The notes: generated from the sequence alone by a model not told the origin. DNA of 59,650 nucleotides from Clostridia bacterium (GCA_017550745.1 JAFZOG010000007.1:1-59650); one strand, 5' to 3'; positions 16,658-25,327 are shown, numbered from the stretch's first letter. Translations and numbers: made by a program.

Positions 16658-18205
16658 ATGCCCGCAAAATGGCTGAAAGACACGGTGTTCTATGAGATTT
16701 ATCCCCAGTCCTTCTGCGATACCAACAAGGACGGTATCGGCGACATCAACGGCATCATCGAAAAGCTGGACTATATCAAAAGCCTGGGCTGCAACGCCCT
16801 GTGGATCAACCCCTGCTATGATTCCCCGTTCAAGGACGCGGGCTACGACGTAAGGGATTATAAAAAAGTCGCGCCCCGCTACGGCACCAACAACGACCTG
16901 TACCGCCTCTTCGACCTTGCCCATCAGAAGGGCATCCGTGTGCTGCTGGATCTGGTGCCCGGCCATACCAGCGAGGAGCATGACTGGTTCAAGATGAGCT
17001 CCAAGGCGGAGCCCAACGACCTCTCCGGCCGCTACATCTGGACGGGCAAATGGTTCCTGGGGTGCCGGAATATTCCCTACATCGGCGGTGAAACCGAGCG
17101 GGCCTCCACCTACCTGATCAATTTCTTCAAGTGCCAGCCTTCCCTGAACTATGGCTTCCTCCAGCCTGAAGAGCCCTGGCAGAATCCCATCGACCACCCC
17201 GACGCCATCGCTACCCGGGAGGCGCTGAAGGACATCATGCGCTTCTGGCTCAGCCACGGCTGCGACGGCTTCCGCGTGGACATGGCCATGTCGCTTGTCA
17301 AATACGACGACGAGCAGAAAACAGGCACCCGGGCCGTGTGGAGCGACGTGAAGAAGATGCTGGAAGCGGAATTCCCCGACGCCGCCATGGTGTCCGAGTG
17401 GAGCGCGCCGAAGCTGTCCCTGCGCTGCGGGTTCGACATGGACTTCTACTTAAGCGACTGGGGCAACGGATACGTGCAGCTGCTGCGCGAATACTCCACC
17501 CATGGGGACGAGAAAAAGGACAACAGCTATTTCCGCAAAGATTCCGACCACGACATGACCGCTTTCCTGACCCAGTATATGGACTGGTATCAGGATACCA
17601 AAGGCCTGGGCTACATCTCCCTGCTCACCTGCAACCATGACACAGTGCGGCCCCGCTTCAACATGGATGAAACCGAGCTCAAGCTCTGCTACGCTTTCCT
17701 GTTCACCATGCCCGGCGTGCCCTTCCTCTACTACGGCGATGAGATCGGCATGCATTACCAGCAGCTTCCCACCAAGGAGGGCGGCTATTTCCGCACCGGT
17801 TCCCGTACGCCGATGCAGTGGAACCAGGGCAGGAACCTGGGCTTCTCTGAGGGCTGCGCGGATGCGCTGTATCTGCCTGTTGACCCGGCTCCCGACGCGC
17901 CCACCGTGGAAGCGCAGGAAAAGGATCCCGCTTCCCTGCTGCATACTGTCCGCGCGCTGCTTTCGCTGCGGCATCAGGAAGAAGACCTGCAGGCCGACGC
18001 TCCCCTCAGTATCGTATGCAGCGAACCCGGCAAGCCTGTGGTTTACCGCCGGGGCGGTCTTCTGCTGGCTGTCAACGCCGCGGGCGAAGCCATGCCGACC
18101 GCTGCGGAGGCGGAAGGAAAACAGATCCTTTTCTCCCTGGGCGAAGCCAAGGTTGAAAACGGACAGCTCCTCCTCGGCGCCCAGTCCTTCGCGGTGCTGA
18201 AATAA
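16658..18205 (+). CDS. Glycoside hydrolase family 13 enzyme (alpha-amylase/alpha-glucosidase-like)
   Basis: A 515-residue GH13 protein. The conserved barrel regions are visible: DLVPGHTSEEH (region I), GFRVDMA (nucleophile Asp), VSEWSAP (acid/base Glu) and LLTCNHDTVR (transition-state Asp). The N-terminal DTVFYEIYPQSFCDTNKDGIGD with its Asn/Asp-rich loop is typical of oligo-1,6-glucosidase, trehalulose or amylosucrase-like subfamilies. No signal peptide is present, so it should act on imported alpha-glucosides. A short beta-sandwich domain C ends the protein. The start at 16658 has AAAGGAGG nine bases upstream; the frame is open further back but without a site. It is followed by a good terminator. 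The exact substrate cannot be assigned. Confidence 0.88.
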   Translation: MPAKWLKDTVFYEIYPQSFCDTNKDGIGDINGIIEKLDYIKSLGCNALWINPCYDSPFKDAGYDVRDYKKVAPRYGTNNDLYRLFDLAHQKGIRVLLDLVPGHTSEEHDWFKMSSKAEPNDLSGRYIWTGKWFLGCRNIPYIGGETERASTYLINFFKCQPSLNYGFLQPEEPWQNPIDHPDAIATREALKDIMRFWLSHGCDGFRVDMAMSLVKYDDEQKTGTRAVWSDVKKMLEAEFPDAAMVSEWSAPKLSLRCGFDMDFYLSDWGNGYVQLLREYSTHGDEKKDNSYFRKDSDHDMTAFLTQYMDWYQDTKGLGYISLLTCNHDTVRPRFNMDETELKLCYAFLFTMPGVPFLYYGDEIGMHYQQLPTKEGGYFRTGSRTPMQWNQGRNLGFSEGCADALYLPVDPAPDAPTVEAQEKDPASLLHTVRALLSLRHQEEDLQADAPLSIVCSEPGKPVVYRRGGLLLAVNAAGEAMPTAAEAEGKQILFSLGEAKVENGQLLLGAQSFAVLK

Positions 18206-18258
18206 TACAGGGCCAAGCCGCTTTTACTCACGCGTCTTTCCGTGATCGGAGGCTTTGG

Positions 18259-18298
18259 AAGAACCCGTTTTTCAAGCAATTGAAAGGCGGGTTCTTTT
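18259..18298 (+). terminator. Terminator of the GH13 gene
   Basis: AAGAACCCG pairs with CGGGTTCTT (about 18259-18267 and 18288-18296), with an inner TCA/TGA extension, followed by TTT. Confidence 0.75.
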
Positions 18299-18316
18299 GG
18301 TATACAGATTTTTCAT

Positions 18317-18344
18317 TTGCTTTTTCGCTATTCTTCGATATAAT
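18317..18344 (+). promoter_or_regulatory. Predicted promoter of the SpoIID-like gene
   Basis: -35 TTGCTT and consensus -10 TATAAT with a 16-base spacer, directly after the GH13 terminator. The leader to the proposed start is about 145 bases, and nothing else was recognised in it. Confidence 0.6.
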
Positions 18345-18494
18345 AAATATGGCAGGAATAAAAGAAACAAGCCGGGAAAAGCTATGGGCGTATGACAAAG
18401 CACCCGGTGGAAGAATTTACAATTTGCCATTGATCATTCACCGGGATACCGACATATATTGAAACATCAATTCACCGGGAAAGGGGCTGTGCGT

Positions 18495-20222
18495 TTGAAG
18501 AGAACCATCCGATTCCTGTCTGTGATCCTGGCGATGCTGCTGGTCTTTCCCTTTTCAATGCAGGCGAAAGCGGAAAAGACCACCGGCATCGTGCGTGTGC
18601 TGCTGACGAAGCTCAAAACTACCGACCAGCTGAAAATCTCTCTGGACGGCAGCTATACCCTGGGCGATATCGCGTTTCAGCGGGGCAGCAGCCTGACCGT
18701 TGTCAGCGACGGCAAGGCGCTGTATGTATACTATGAAGGCATGTCCCTGAAGATGGGCAAAGAAATGGCCCTGATCCGCCATGCGGTGGAGGAGGGCCTG
18801 GAAAACGGGCTTCGCTTCAACGGCGCTTATGAACTGCATCCCGGCGACCTCAAACTGTCCGTTGCCGGCGGGGGCATCCGCGCCGTGCTGTACGCGCCGG
18901 TGGAAGAATACCTGCTGGGCGTAGTGCCTTATGAGATGAATGATTCCTTCCCCCTGGAAGCGCTGAAAGCGCAGGCTGTGGCCGCGCGAACCTACGCCTT
19001 GAAAAGAACCGGCGCCGACAGGGATTACGACGTGGAGGACAATACCAACGACCAGGCGTATTACGGCGTGAAGGCGGAGCATAAAAACGCCGCCCGGGCT
19101 GTGCGGGAAACCGCCGGCCAGTGCGGTTTTTACAAAGGAAGCATGGCGGACTGCTATTACTCCGCCAGCAACGGCGGGCAGACGGAGCTGCCCTCCCACG
19201 TTTGGGGCAAAACCAATCCGGGCTACCTGCAAATGAACGACGACCCTTACGACCTGCAAAACCCGGAAAGCGCGGTAAAGCGCGCGTCCCTGCCGAAAAC
19301 GCTGAAAACAAACGACGATTTGGGCGCGCTGAAAACACCGATCCTCAGCGCCTTGTCTGAGCTTCTGGAAAGCAAGGGCTACGACGGCGATATGGCGCAG
19401 ATCCGCGTGGTCGGCATTCAAGGCGCGGAAACAGCCCTGCCCATGTACCAGGACGCTCCGTCGAAAATCATGACCCTGCTGCGGCTGTTCCTGACCGTGG
19501 AAGCAAGACAATTGATCCCGGAAGACTTTTCGGACGAAGTGGAATACTCCATTTTTTCCGTGATCCACGACGACGCGCCGCTGCCGACGCCCTCCCCCTC
19601 TCCCGCCTCCGCTGCGGGCGAACAATGGAGCGCGCCGAAAACGCTGCCGGAAGCCGTGCTGGTGACGCTGGACATCTTCCCGCTGGTAGAGCAGCGCTTG
19701 AATCTTTCCATCAACGGCGGCAGCAACGAGCTGATCACTGTCCGGGAAACGAGCTCCGCCTTCGTGCTGGAATCCCGGCGCTACGGACACGGAGTGGGTC
19801 TGAGCCAGCGCGGCGCACAGTACATGGCGGGGCTGTACCGCTGGACGTATGACCGGATCCTTCAGTTTTATTATCCCGGCATGAAGCTGGAAACTATCGC
19901 CTACACCTTCTCTATGCCGCAAAAGCTGGACAGCCGCTTCCTCGCCACCCCCGGCCCGGCCGCGACGCCCACGCCCCGGCCCACGGTGATGCCGGTTCTG
20001 GCCACTCCCGGGCCCCGGGAATACAAAGTGCGCGTTACGAACATCGGCGTGAATTCCTACCTGAATCTCCGCGCTCAGCCCAACACCCAGGCGGAAGTGC
20101 TCCGCCAGCTGTATTACGGCCAGGAGCTGATCGTGACCGAAGAAACGGAGGACTGGCTCACCGTACATACCGACGATCTGTCGGGGTATGTGATGAAAGA
20201 ATTCGTTCAGAAAATCCCATGA
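18495..20222 (+). CDS. Secreted SpoIID/LytB domain protein with C-terminal SH3 domain
   Basis: A 575-residue exported protein. A signal peptide (RTIRFLSVILAMLLVFPF) leads into a SpoIID domain (about 120-470). SpoIID proteins are peptidoglycan lytic transglycosylases that remove stem-less glycan, acting in sporulation engulfment or general wall remodelling. Family motifs include LLGVVPYEM, LKAQAVAARTYAL, YYSASNGGQTE and the late RRYGHGVGLSQRGAQYMA. A Pro/Thr-rich linker (ATPGPAATPTPRPT) joins a bacterial SH3 domain, NSYLNLRAQPNTQAEVL, likely for wall binding. No ATG fits: the TTG at 18495 has AAAGGGG eight bases upstream, while an earlier TTG at 18459 has no site. The inserted TPSPSPAS linker near 365 interrupts the catalytic domain. 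Confidence 0.87.
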   Translation: MKRTIRFLSVILAMLLVFPFSMQAKAEKTTGIVRVLLTKLKTTDQLKISLDGSYTLGDIAFQRGSSLTVVSDGKALYVYYEGMSLKMGKEMALIRHAVEEGLENGLRFNGAYELHPGDLKLSVAGGGIRAVLYAPVEEYLLGVVPYEMNDSFPLEALKAQAVAARTYALKRTGADRDYDVEDNTNDQAYYGVKAEHKNAARAVRETAGQCGFYKGSMADCYYSASNGGQTELPSHVWGKTNPGYLQMNDDPYDLQNPESAVKRASLPKTLKTNDDLGALKTPILSALSELLESKGYDGDMAQIRVVGIQGAETALPMYQDAPSKIMTLLRLFLTVEARQLIPEDFSDEVEYSIFSVIHDDAPLPTPSPSPASAAGEQWSAPKTLPEAVLVTLDIFPLVEQRLNLSINGGSNELITVRETSSAFVLESRRYGHGVGLSQRGAQYMAGLYRWTYDRILQFYYPGMKLETIAYTFSMPQKLDSRFLATPGPAATPTPRPTVMPVLATPGPREYKVRVTNIGVNSYLNLRAQPNTQAEVLRQLYYGQELIVTEETEDWLTVHTDDLSGYVMKEFVQKIP

Positions 20223-20224
20223 AA

Positions 20225-20253
20225 AAAGACGCGGGAAATGTACCCGCGTCTTT
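20225..20253. terminator. Bidirectional terminator between convergent genes
   Basis: Perfect 11-base stem AAAGACGCGGG/CCCGCGTCTTT (20225-20235 and 20243-20253). Plus strand continues TTTCATT and minus strand continues TTTTTTC, so it can serve both the SpoIID gene and the small gene facing it. Confidence 0.88.
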
Positions 20254-20274
20254 CATTCATCTCTGAATGGGCCT

Positions 20275-20502
20275 TCAGGCCTTCTGCCATTCATCAGCCT
20301 TGGCGGCGGAAATGCGCTTGATGGTTTCTTCCGCGTAGGGAGATTCAGCGCCGCCGATGCCGTAGAGGAACAGCTTGCCGTCCTGGGTCTTATACAGGGC
20401 TTCTTCATAGCCGGCGGGATCGCCGAAAGATCCGAAGGTTTTCTTCTGAACCAGTTCGGAAGCTTCTGTATCATATTCAACCTTGCAAATAACCTTCTTC
20501 AT
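20275..20502 (-). CDS. Small protein of unknown function (75 aa)
   Basis: Begins MKKVICKVEYDTEASELVQK and ends KRISAAKADEWQKA. The composition is soluble, with a central GYEEALYKTQDGKLFLYGIGG segment that reads like a small beta-rich fold carrying a metal- or nucleotide-free core; nothing identifies a function. AAAGGA lies ten bases before the ATG at 20502; two in-frame ATGs upstream (20520, 20529) lack better sites. It faces the SpoIID gene across a shared terminator and stands alone, so context is not informative. It is probably real because the frame, ribosome site and terminator agree. Confidence 0.7.
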   Translation of the reverse strand: MKKVICKVEYDTEASELVQKKTFGSFGDPAGYEEALYKTQDGKLFLYGIGGAESPYAEETIKRISAAKADEWQKA

Positions 20503-20653
20503 GCTGCCGAGTCCTTTCATGTACGGCATATTGCCGTGTTCTTATTTCTGTGCCTTTTTCAGCACAGGTATATCATATCACAAGGGAATACCGAACGCAA
20601 TGTTCCTTATTTGTCTGATAATTGCCAAATCAGGCAAATCTGAGGGTTTTTCC

Positions 20654-21442
20654 CTATTTTTTGGGTTCGTCCGGCGGCTTTTTTTCCATGCCGTCTTTCA
20701 TGCGGTGGGCCAGCGCCCTTTGGACATGGCCGGCCAGCATGGAGAGGAACTCCGCGTTGGTGGGTTTCCCCCGCTCCGCGTCCACGGAATATCCGAACAG
20801 GTTTTGAATCGCGCCCAGATCTCCATGGAGCCAGGTGTGCTCGATGGCAGTCCGGACGGCTTTTTCCACAGCGGAGGACGATGTGCCGCACCGCGCGGCG
20901 ATAAGCGGATACAGCATTCCGGAATAGGAGGCCCCGAGCTGCGGAGCGCAGGCCAGCACGGACACGGCCTGACAGATATAGTTTTTCCCCTTCACAGCAT
21001 TCGATATACCAAGCCGCGCAGCAAGTTTTTCAGAGATTTCCCTCCTGTCCGCTTCCCACGGTTCCGACAGCCTTGGCAGAGGCGTTTGGGCGGTTGCCTG
21101 CGCAAGGCGCGCCAGGTCCGCGTCCCCGCAATCCCACAGGGCAGCGGCATCGGCCCCTTTGGAAAGCGCTGTACGGATCCATTCTTCTTCCCGGCCTAAA
21201 TACAGCACCCGCGGCGGCGCGGGCATACTGTCCCGCATCCAACGGAGCAGGTTCAGGCTGTCAACCCCGGAAAGAACACCGTCCAGCAGCAGAAAATCTG
21301 GGCGCAGGCTGTTGATGTCAGGCAATATCGCTTCATCGCTGCCGCTGCCGACCACGGACAGGGAATCCGCCCGGCCCAGCAGCGCTTCAAAGCGCAGCGG
21401 TTCCAGCGCCGCGATATAAGCGCTCCTTTGCGTGTTCAGCAT
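20654..21442 (-). CDS. Spo0A-like response regulator with eroded receiver domain
   Basis: A 262-residue protein. The C-terminal half (about 135-245) clearly matches the Spo0A DNA-binding effector: LYPLIAARCGTSSSAVEKAVRTAIEH and LFGYSVDAERGKPTNAEFLSMLAGHVQ, including the PTNAEF signature. Spo0A is the master regulator of sporulation entry. The N-terminal half (1-115) looks like a receiver fold with one candidate phosphoacceptor Asp (LLLDGVLSGVD, about residue 54). It lacks the paired acidic residues near the N-terminus and the conserved Lys after beta-5 (VLYLGREEE). It overlaps the upstream exporter gene by seven bases. It is therefore an atypical paralogue or a divergent Spo0A that may not be phosphorylated normally. 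Confidence 0.78.
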   Translation of the reverse strand: MLNTQRSAYIAALEPLRFEALLGRADSLSVVGSGSDEAILPDINSLRPDFLLLDGVLSGVDSLNLLRWMRDSMPAPPRVLYLGREEEWIRTALSKGADAAALWDCGDADLARLAQATAQTPLPRLSEPWEADRREISEKLAARLGISNAVKGKNYICQAVSVLACAPQLGASYSGMLYPLIAARCGTSSSAVEKAVRTAIEHTWLHGDLGAIQNLFGYSVDAERGKPTNAEFLSMLAGHVQRALAHRMKDGMEKKPPDEPKK

Positions 21443-21876
21443 GAAGCGCCTCTCTTTGTATTCTTTCTGTGCCAGAACGCTGAAAAAACCACCGAGGAAA
21501 TCGTGATCGCCATGGCGATGCCGCAGATGCCAAGCAGCGTCGCCGCGCCGGTCTGGACGGCATTGCTGTATTCTCCATCCACCACATAGAGCATGGTGCG
21601 GTACAGGCCGACGCCGGGCACCAGCGGGATGATGGCCCCGGTCACAAACAGCGTGGCGGCGCGTTTCATCAGCCTGGCCGCCAGCTCACAGATCAGGCCG
21701 ATCAAAAGGCTGGCGACGAAATAGGCCAGCGTGCTCTGCCGGAGCCCCAAAAACACGGTATAGCCGAGAATACCCACCAGGGAACTGACCAGGATAGTGC
21801 TTTTCGGCTGATGCAGCAGCACCGAAAAGCTGGCTGCCGCGATTCCGCAGGCAATCAGCTGAATCCACAGGCTCAC
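21436..21876 (-). CDS. Threonine/serine exporter family, C-terminal-type half (DUF3815)
   Basis: A 146-residue membrane protein with about four to five hydrophobic segments, matching the smaller half of the split ThrE exporter family. GAIIPLVPGVGLYRTMLYVVDG is the family signature. In two-gene systems this half pairs with the longer DUF1212 protein encoded immediately upstream; the two genes overlap as ATGA at 21873-21876. Together they should export threonine, serine or a related small polar metabolite. Being translationally linked to a Spo0A-like regulator on the other side is unusual. Confidence 0.85.
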   Translation of the reverse strand: MSLWIQLIACGIAAASFSVLLHQPKSTILVSSLVGILGYTVFLGLRQSTLAYFVASLLIGLICELAARLMKRAATLFVTGAIIPLVPGVGLYRTMLYVVDGEYSNAVQTGAATLLGICGIAMAITISSVVFSAFWHRKNTKRGASC

Positions 21877-22637
21877 AGCAAACCGCCTCCCCGCATGCTC
21901 AGCATCAGGCCGATACCGGCTGCCAGCATCATCACCGACAGGATGGCCTCCCCCAGCCGCGCGCCGCCCGACACCAGATCCCCCCGGATGGTATCGCGCA
22001 TGGCGTTGGTGGTAGCCAGGCCGGGCAGCAGCGGCATGATGGCCCCGCTGATCACCGGCTCAATGCTCACCTGGCAGAATAATGCCTTTCCCAGCAGCGC
22101 CAGCAGCGTGGTCAGCGCGCCTGCGATCATGCTGGAAATCAGCGGCGGTGTTTTCATTTTTTGCAGCGGCGTCAATACCCACTGCACCAAAGCGCCGCAA
22201 AAAAAAGAAACGCCAAAATCCGTCCAGCTGCCCCCCAGCATGATCGTAAAGCAGGCCGCGGTCACGGCGCTGGCAGCGGTCAAAAGCCATCGCTTTTCTT
22301 TTTCCGGGCGTTTGATTTCCTTCAGCGCTTTGACTGCTTCTTCGGCCGTCATGCTGCCGGAAGCTACCTTCCGGGAAATACCGTTGCATTCGTCGATGCG
22401 GTTCAAGTCGATGGAACGGCTGTGTACCCGCACGATCCGGGTGATCGTATTATCCTCCTCCAGCGTCAGCGTCAGCATCAGGCCGGTCGGCAGCGCCAGC
22501 ACATCCACCCGGGGAATGCCAAGGCCCTGGCACATCCTCTCCACGGTTTCCTCCGCCCGGTAGGTTTCCCCCCCGTTTTCCAGGATCAGCTGGGAGGCCA
22601 GGCATACCGCGTCCAGCGTTGTGGTAATGGAATCCAT
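21873..22637 (-). CDS. Threonine/serine exporter family, N-terminal-type half (DUF1212/ThrE)
   Basis: A 254-residue protein. The N-terminal 110 residues are a soluble domain containing LILENGGETYRAEETVERMCQGLG and LPTGLMLTL, diagnostic of the DUF1212 part of ThrE. The rest is four to five membrane segments with SIEPVISGAIMPLLPGLATTNAMRD, the family's pore-lining motif. It works with the downstream DUF3815 half as an exporter. The YhhN-family gene ends 33 bases upstream, so all four genes from 23300 to 20654 probably form one transcript. The substrate is inferred from the family only. Confidence 0.86.
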   Translation of the reverse strand: MDSITTTLDAVCLASQLILENGGETYRAEETVERMCQGLGIPRVDVLALPTGLMLTLTLEEDNTITRIVRVHSRSIDLNRIDECNGISRKVASGSMTAEEAVKALKEIKRPEKEKRWLLTAASAVTAACFTIMLGGSWTDFGVSFFCGALVQWVLTPLQKMKTPPLISSMIAGALTTLLALLGKALFCQVSIEPVISGAIMPLLPGLATTNAMRDTIRGDLVSGGARLGEAILSVMMLAAGIGLMLSMRGGGLL

Positions 22638-22670
22638 TTGGCAAATCCCCTTTGTTATCGCACGTCCCGA

Positions 22671-23300
22671 TCAGAAAACAGTGGATGAGGCGATCAGGAA
22701 CTGCGCCAGATAATAACAGCCCATGGCCAGATAATCATAGCATTTGGAAGAAATATTCCGAACAATGCGGAACAGCAGCATAATGTCCGACACAACAAAC
22801 AGGAGCGCCCCTGCCATCATCAGCGGCTTCTGGCCAATCGCCAGGGACAGCATGGCGCTGATGAGCAGGGCATAGGCCAGATAAGGAAGCGCGCTTTTTC
22901 CCTTTGACAGCTTTTTGATCTGCGGGTACAGAACGGCCACCGCCGCAGCCAGCAGCATAAACACCGCCAGGCTGGTTCTTCCGGGGGGGCCGGACATAAG
23001 CAGCGCCGCGCAGTAGCACAGATGCCCGATGCCAAAGAAAACGGTGCCCGTGAGAAAACTCAGATCCAGGATCACATCGGCCAGCACGCATACGCTCAGG
23101 CCGATCGCCGTCATCAGATGAACGGGGGACAGGGAAAAGGAATACCCATAAAAGGCCAGCACCGCGGCCATTGCCGTGGCGGCGCCTTTAAAGAACCATT
23201 CCTGCCATTTATGCTCCACCGAGCCCCATTTGATGGACTGGTAGATCAGATACAGCATGGTCATCAGCGCAAGGCATCCGCCTGCCCAATACCATTTCAT
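22671..23300 (-). CDS. YhhN/lysoplasmalogenase-family membrane protein
   Basis: A 209-residue protein with about eight predicted membrane segments, matching the YhhN family, whose characterised animal and bacterial members hydrolyse the vinyl-ether bond of lysoplasmalogens. The conserved acidic residues in VLADVILDLSF and VVSDIMLLFRI fit the family's active-site aspartates. The start at 23300 has AGGAG eight bases upstream; longer open frame 5' to it is rejected. Anaerobic Clostridia make plasmalogens, so the activity is plausible. First gene of a probable four-gene unit with the exporter pair and the Spo0A-like gene. Confidence 0.8.
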   Translation of the reverse strand: MKWYWAGGCLALMTMLYLIYQSIKWGSVEHKWQEWFFKGAATAMAAVLAFYGYSFSLSPVHLMTAIGLSVCVLADVILDLSFLTGTVFFGIGHLCYCAALLMSGPPGRTSLAVFMLLAAAVAVLYPQIKKLSKGKSALPYLAYALLISAMLSLAIGQKPLMMAGALLFVVSDIMLLFRIVRNISSKCYDYLAMGCYYLAQFLIASSTVF

Positions 23301-23435
23301 GCGTGACGCTCCTCTCCTTGGAACGATTTTCGGAGGCGCAGCGAAGGCTGTCCTCCCGCACATGCCGAGTCAGGATATGCCGGGCGTTTTGCTTATACTT
23401 TTTGCGGATAAAAATGTCAAAAGATTTGGGATGGA

Positions 23436-23557
23436 TTTTTCGTTCCAGCTAAGTCGAACGAAGGGAGGCGCAGCAGCGCTGCGTTGGCCGGAATGAGACG
23501 GCGCTGGAACAGAAAAGACGCCCAAAGATTTGACGTTTTCATCCAAGAAAAGTATTA
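23436..23557. repeat. Dispersed non-coding repeat, family 2, copy 2
   Basis: Bases 23475-23492 match window bases 1-18 at 16 of 18 positions, and 23505-23557 match about 122-175. The family's right edge (AGTATTA) again contains the TAA stop of the adjacent minus-strand gene. An inverted pair, GTTCCAGC/GCTGGAAC (about 23442-23449 and 23501-23508), encloses the left part. This copy lacks the roughly 100-base inner segment of copy 1. The region 23301-23554 contains nothing else recognisable. Confidence 0.6.
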
Positions 23558-23884
23558 AACAATTTCGGTGAAGCGATAGCCTGCTTCTTCTATTTTATTC
23601 CGCATTTCCCGCAGGCGCGCCGTATCCGACGTTTTTTTGGAAAACAGCGCTTTCAGCACCGGTTCGTTTTCAAACGCCAGGCGCGTATAGATACGGTCGG
23701 AATAGAAGAGAAAATATTTCAGGCTGCCCGCCGCGCGGCACTCCCCCACGCATGCGCTGTCGCCGCCGCGCTCTCTTCCATACCGGGCAGCGCATTCACG
23801 AAAATCAATGAAGCCGCCCAGGTAATGGATCCCTTCTCCGGTAACCTCCTCCACGTCGCGATCCCATATGGTAAAGCAATCCAT
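23555..23884 (-). CDS. Unknown small protein (109 aa)
   Basis: Starts MDCFTIWDRDVEEVTGEGIHYLGGF and has a middle rich in Arg, Glu and Cys (FRECAARYGRER, ACVGECRAAGS), then SLKYFLFYSDRIYTRLAFEN and a charged helical end. GGGGGAAA lies shortly before the ATG at 23884, 14 bases after the murC stop, so it is probably the second gene of the murC transcript. No family was recognised. Three cysteines within about 15 residues could bind metal, but the spacing fits no known motif. The stop codon lies inside a dispersed repeat. Confidence 0.65.
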   Translation of the reverse strand: MDCFTIWDRDVEEVTGEGIHYLGGFIDFRECAARYGRERGGDSACVGECRAAGSLKYFLFYSDRIYTRLAFENEPVLKALFSKKTSDTARLREMRNKIEEAGYRFTEIV

Positions 23885-23898
23885 GGTATTTCCCCCGT

Positions 23899-25290
23899 TT
23901 ATCGGTCGGTGTCTCCGTGCAGCTGCATCTGCTCGTTCAGCAGGTTGATGTTGCCACAGCCCATGGTGAGCACCAGGTCGCCCGGCTGCCAATGGCTGCG
24001 AAGGTATTTTTCGGTGTCGTCGAAGGTGGGGGTATGCACTGCGTCCACGCCGTGGGCGCGCATCCCTTCCACCACCATTTCCGCCTTGATGTCGCCGGGG
24101 TCTTTTTCCCGCGCCGCGTAAATATCCGTGACCAGGGTATAGTCTGCCGCTTCAGTACAGGTGAGATAATCCTGGAACAGGCCCTTCACCCGGCTGTAAG
24201 TATGGGGCTGCATCACCGCCCACAGGTGATTGGGCCGCTGCATCTTCGCCACCGACAGCGCGGCCCGCATTTCGGCGGGATTGTGGCCGTAATCGTGGTA
24301 CATTTTCACACCGTCGATGATTCCTGTCAGCTCAAACCTCCGGTGCACGCCCGCGAAGCGGCTCAGGGACGCGGCGATTTCCTCCGGCTTTACGCCCAAC
24401 ACGTGGGCCGCGGCAAATGCCGCCAGGGAATTGATCACATTAAACTGGCCCGCCACCCGCAGTTTTACATGCGCCAAACGCTCCCCCCGGAACATCACGT
24501 CGTATTCCGGGCAGCCGGTATCGCTGAAAGCCAGCCGATCGGGATAATAGTCGTCCCCCGGTTCCATGCCAAAGGTCCGCTTATCGCAGGAAAGGCGGGT
24601 AAACAGGCGCAGGATGCGCCGGTCCTCGCCCCAGCCCAGCGCCGTGCCGTGGGGAGGCAGCAGGCCGAGGAACTTTCCGAACGCATGCTCGATATCGTCA
24701 ATATCTTTGTACCAGTCCAGATGGTCGGCGTCGATGTTCAGCACCACCGCCACGGTGGGACGCATCTCCAGGAAGCTGCCGTGGAATTCGCAGGCTTCCG
24801 CCACGAACACGTCTTTCTTTCCGATCCGGCTGCCGCCCCCCAAGGCGTCCAGCCGCCCGCCGATATGCACTGTCGGGTCAAGCCCGCATTCCAGCATGGA
24901 TTCCGCGATCATGGAGGAGGTGGTGGTCTTTCCGTGGGCTCCGCAGACACAGACGGCGTTTTTATGCCCCCGCATCAGCTGGCCCAGCAGGGTGGAACGC
25001 TCCATTTCCGGAATGCCCAACCGTTTTGCCTCCTGCCTTTCCGGATTCTCCGAAGCGATGGCCGCGGAAAAAATAAGCAGCTTGGCGCCCTGCACATTCT
25101 CGGCCCGGTGGCCCACCGCCACCTGGATGCCCATGTTCCGCAGCCTCTCCACCGCGTGGGAATTGGCATTGTCGGAGCCGGTAACGGTATATCCTTCCTT
25201 GAGCAGCATTTCCGCCAGCCCGCTCATGCTGCTGCCGCCGATGCCGATCATATGCACCCGCTGCCCCTGATAATCCAAAATGTCGATCAT
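23899..25290 (-). CDS. murC: UDP-N-acetylmuramate--L-alanine ligase
   Basis: A 463-residue Mur ligase that adds L-Ala to UDP-MurNAc with ATP in the cytoplasm, the first stem-peptide step. The N-terminal domain has VHMIGIGGSSMSGLAE, the MurC-specific nucleotide-sugar motif. The ATP loop GAHGKTTT is at about 117-124. HIGGRLDALGG and the late MYHDYGHNPAEMRAAL, with His-Asn ligands, complete the family signature. The start at 25290 follows GAGGTGGAGC; the upstream open frame lacks a site. Some residues differ from E. coli MurC, and a MurC-like (Mpl-type) role is possible but less likely. It is driven by a good promoter at 25328-25357. Confidence 0.9.
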   Translation of the reverse strand: MIDILDYQGQRVHMIGIGGSSMSGLAEMLLKEGYTVTGSDNANSHAVERLRNMGIQVAVGHRAENVQGAKLLIFSAAIASENPERQEAKRLGIPEMERSTLLGQLMRGHKNAVCVCGAHGKTTTSSMIAESMLECGLDPTVHIGGRLDALGGGSRIGKKDVFVAEACEFHGSFLEMRPTVAVVLNIDADHLDWYKDIDDIEHAFGKFLGLLPPHGTALGWGEDRRILRLFTRLSCDKRTFGMEPGDDYYPDRLAFSDTGCPEYDVMFRGERLAHVKLRVAGQFNVINSLAAFAAAHVLGVKPEEIAASLSRFAGVHRRFELTGIIDGVKMYHDYGHNPAEMRAALSVAKMQRPNHLWAVMQPHTYSRVKGLFQDYLTCTEAADYTLVTDIYAAREKDPGDIKAEMVVEGMRAHGVDAVHTPTFDDTEKYLRSHWQPGDLVLTMGCGNINLLNEQMQLHGDTDR

Positions 25291-25327
25291 GCTCCACCTC
25301 GAAATCAACCGTTTTTTTCCTTGTCCT

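Noticed and set aside
23301-23554. Possible CRISPR or tRNA in the gap before the 23555 gene
   Set aside because: No regularly spaced repeats or cloverleaf; explained by a dispersed repeat copy.
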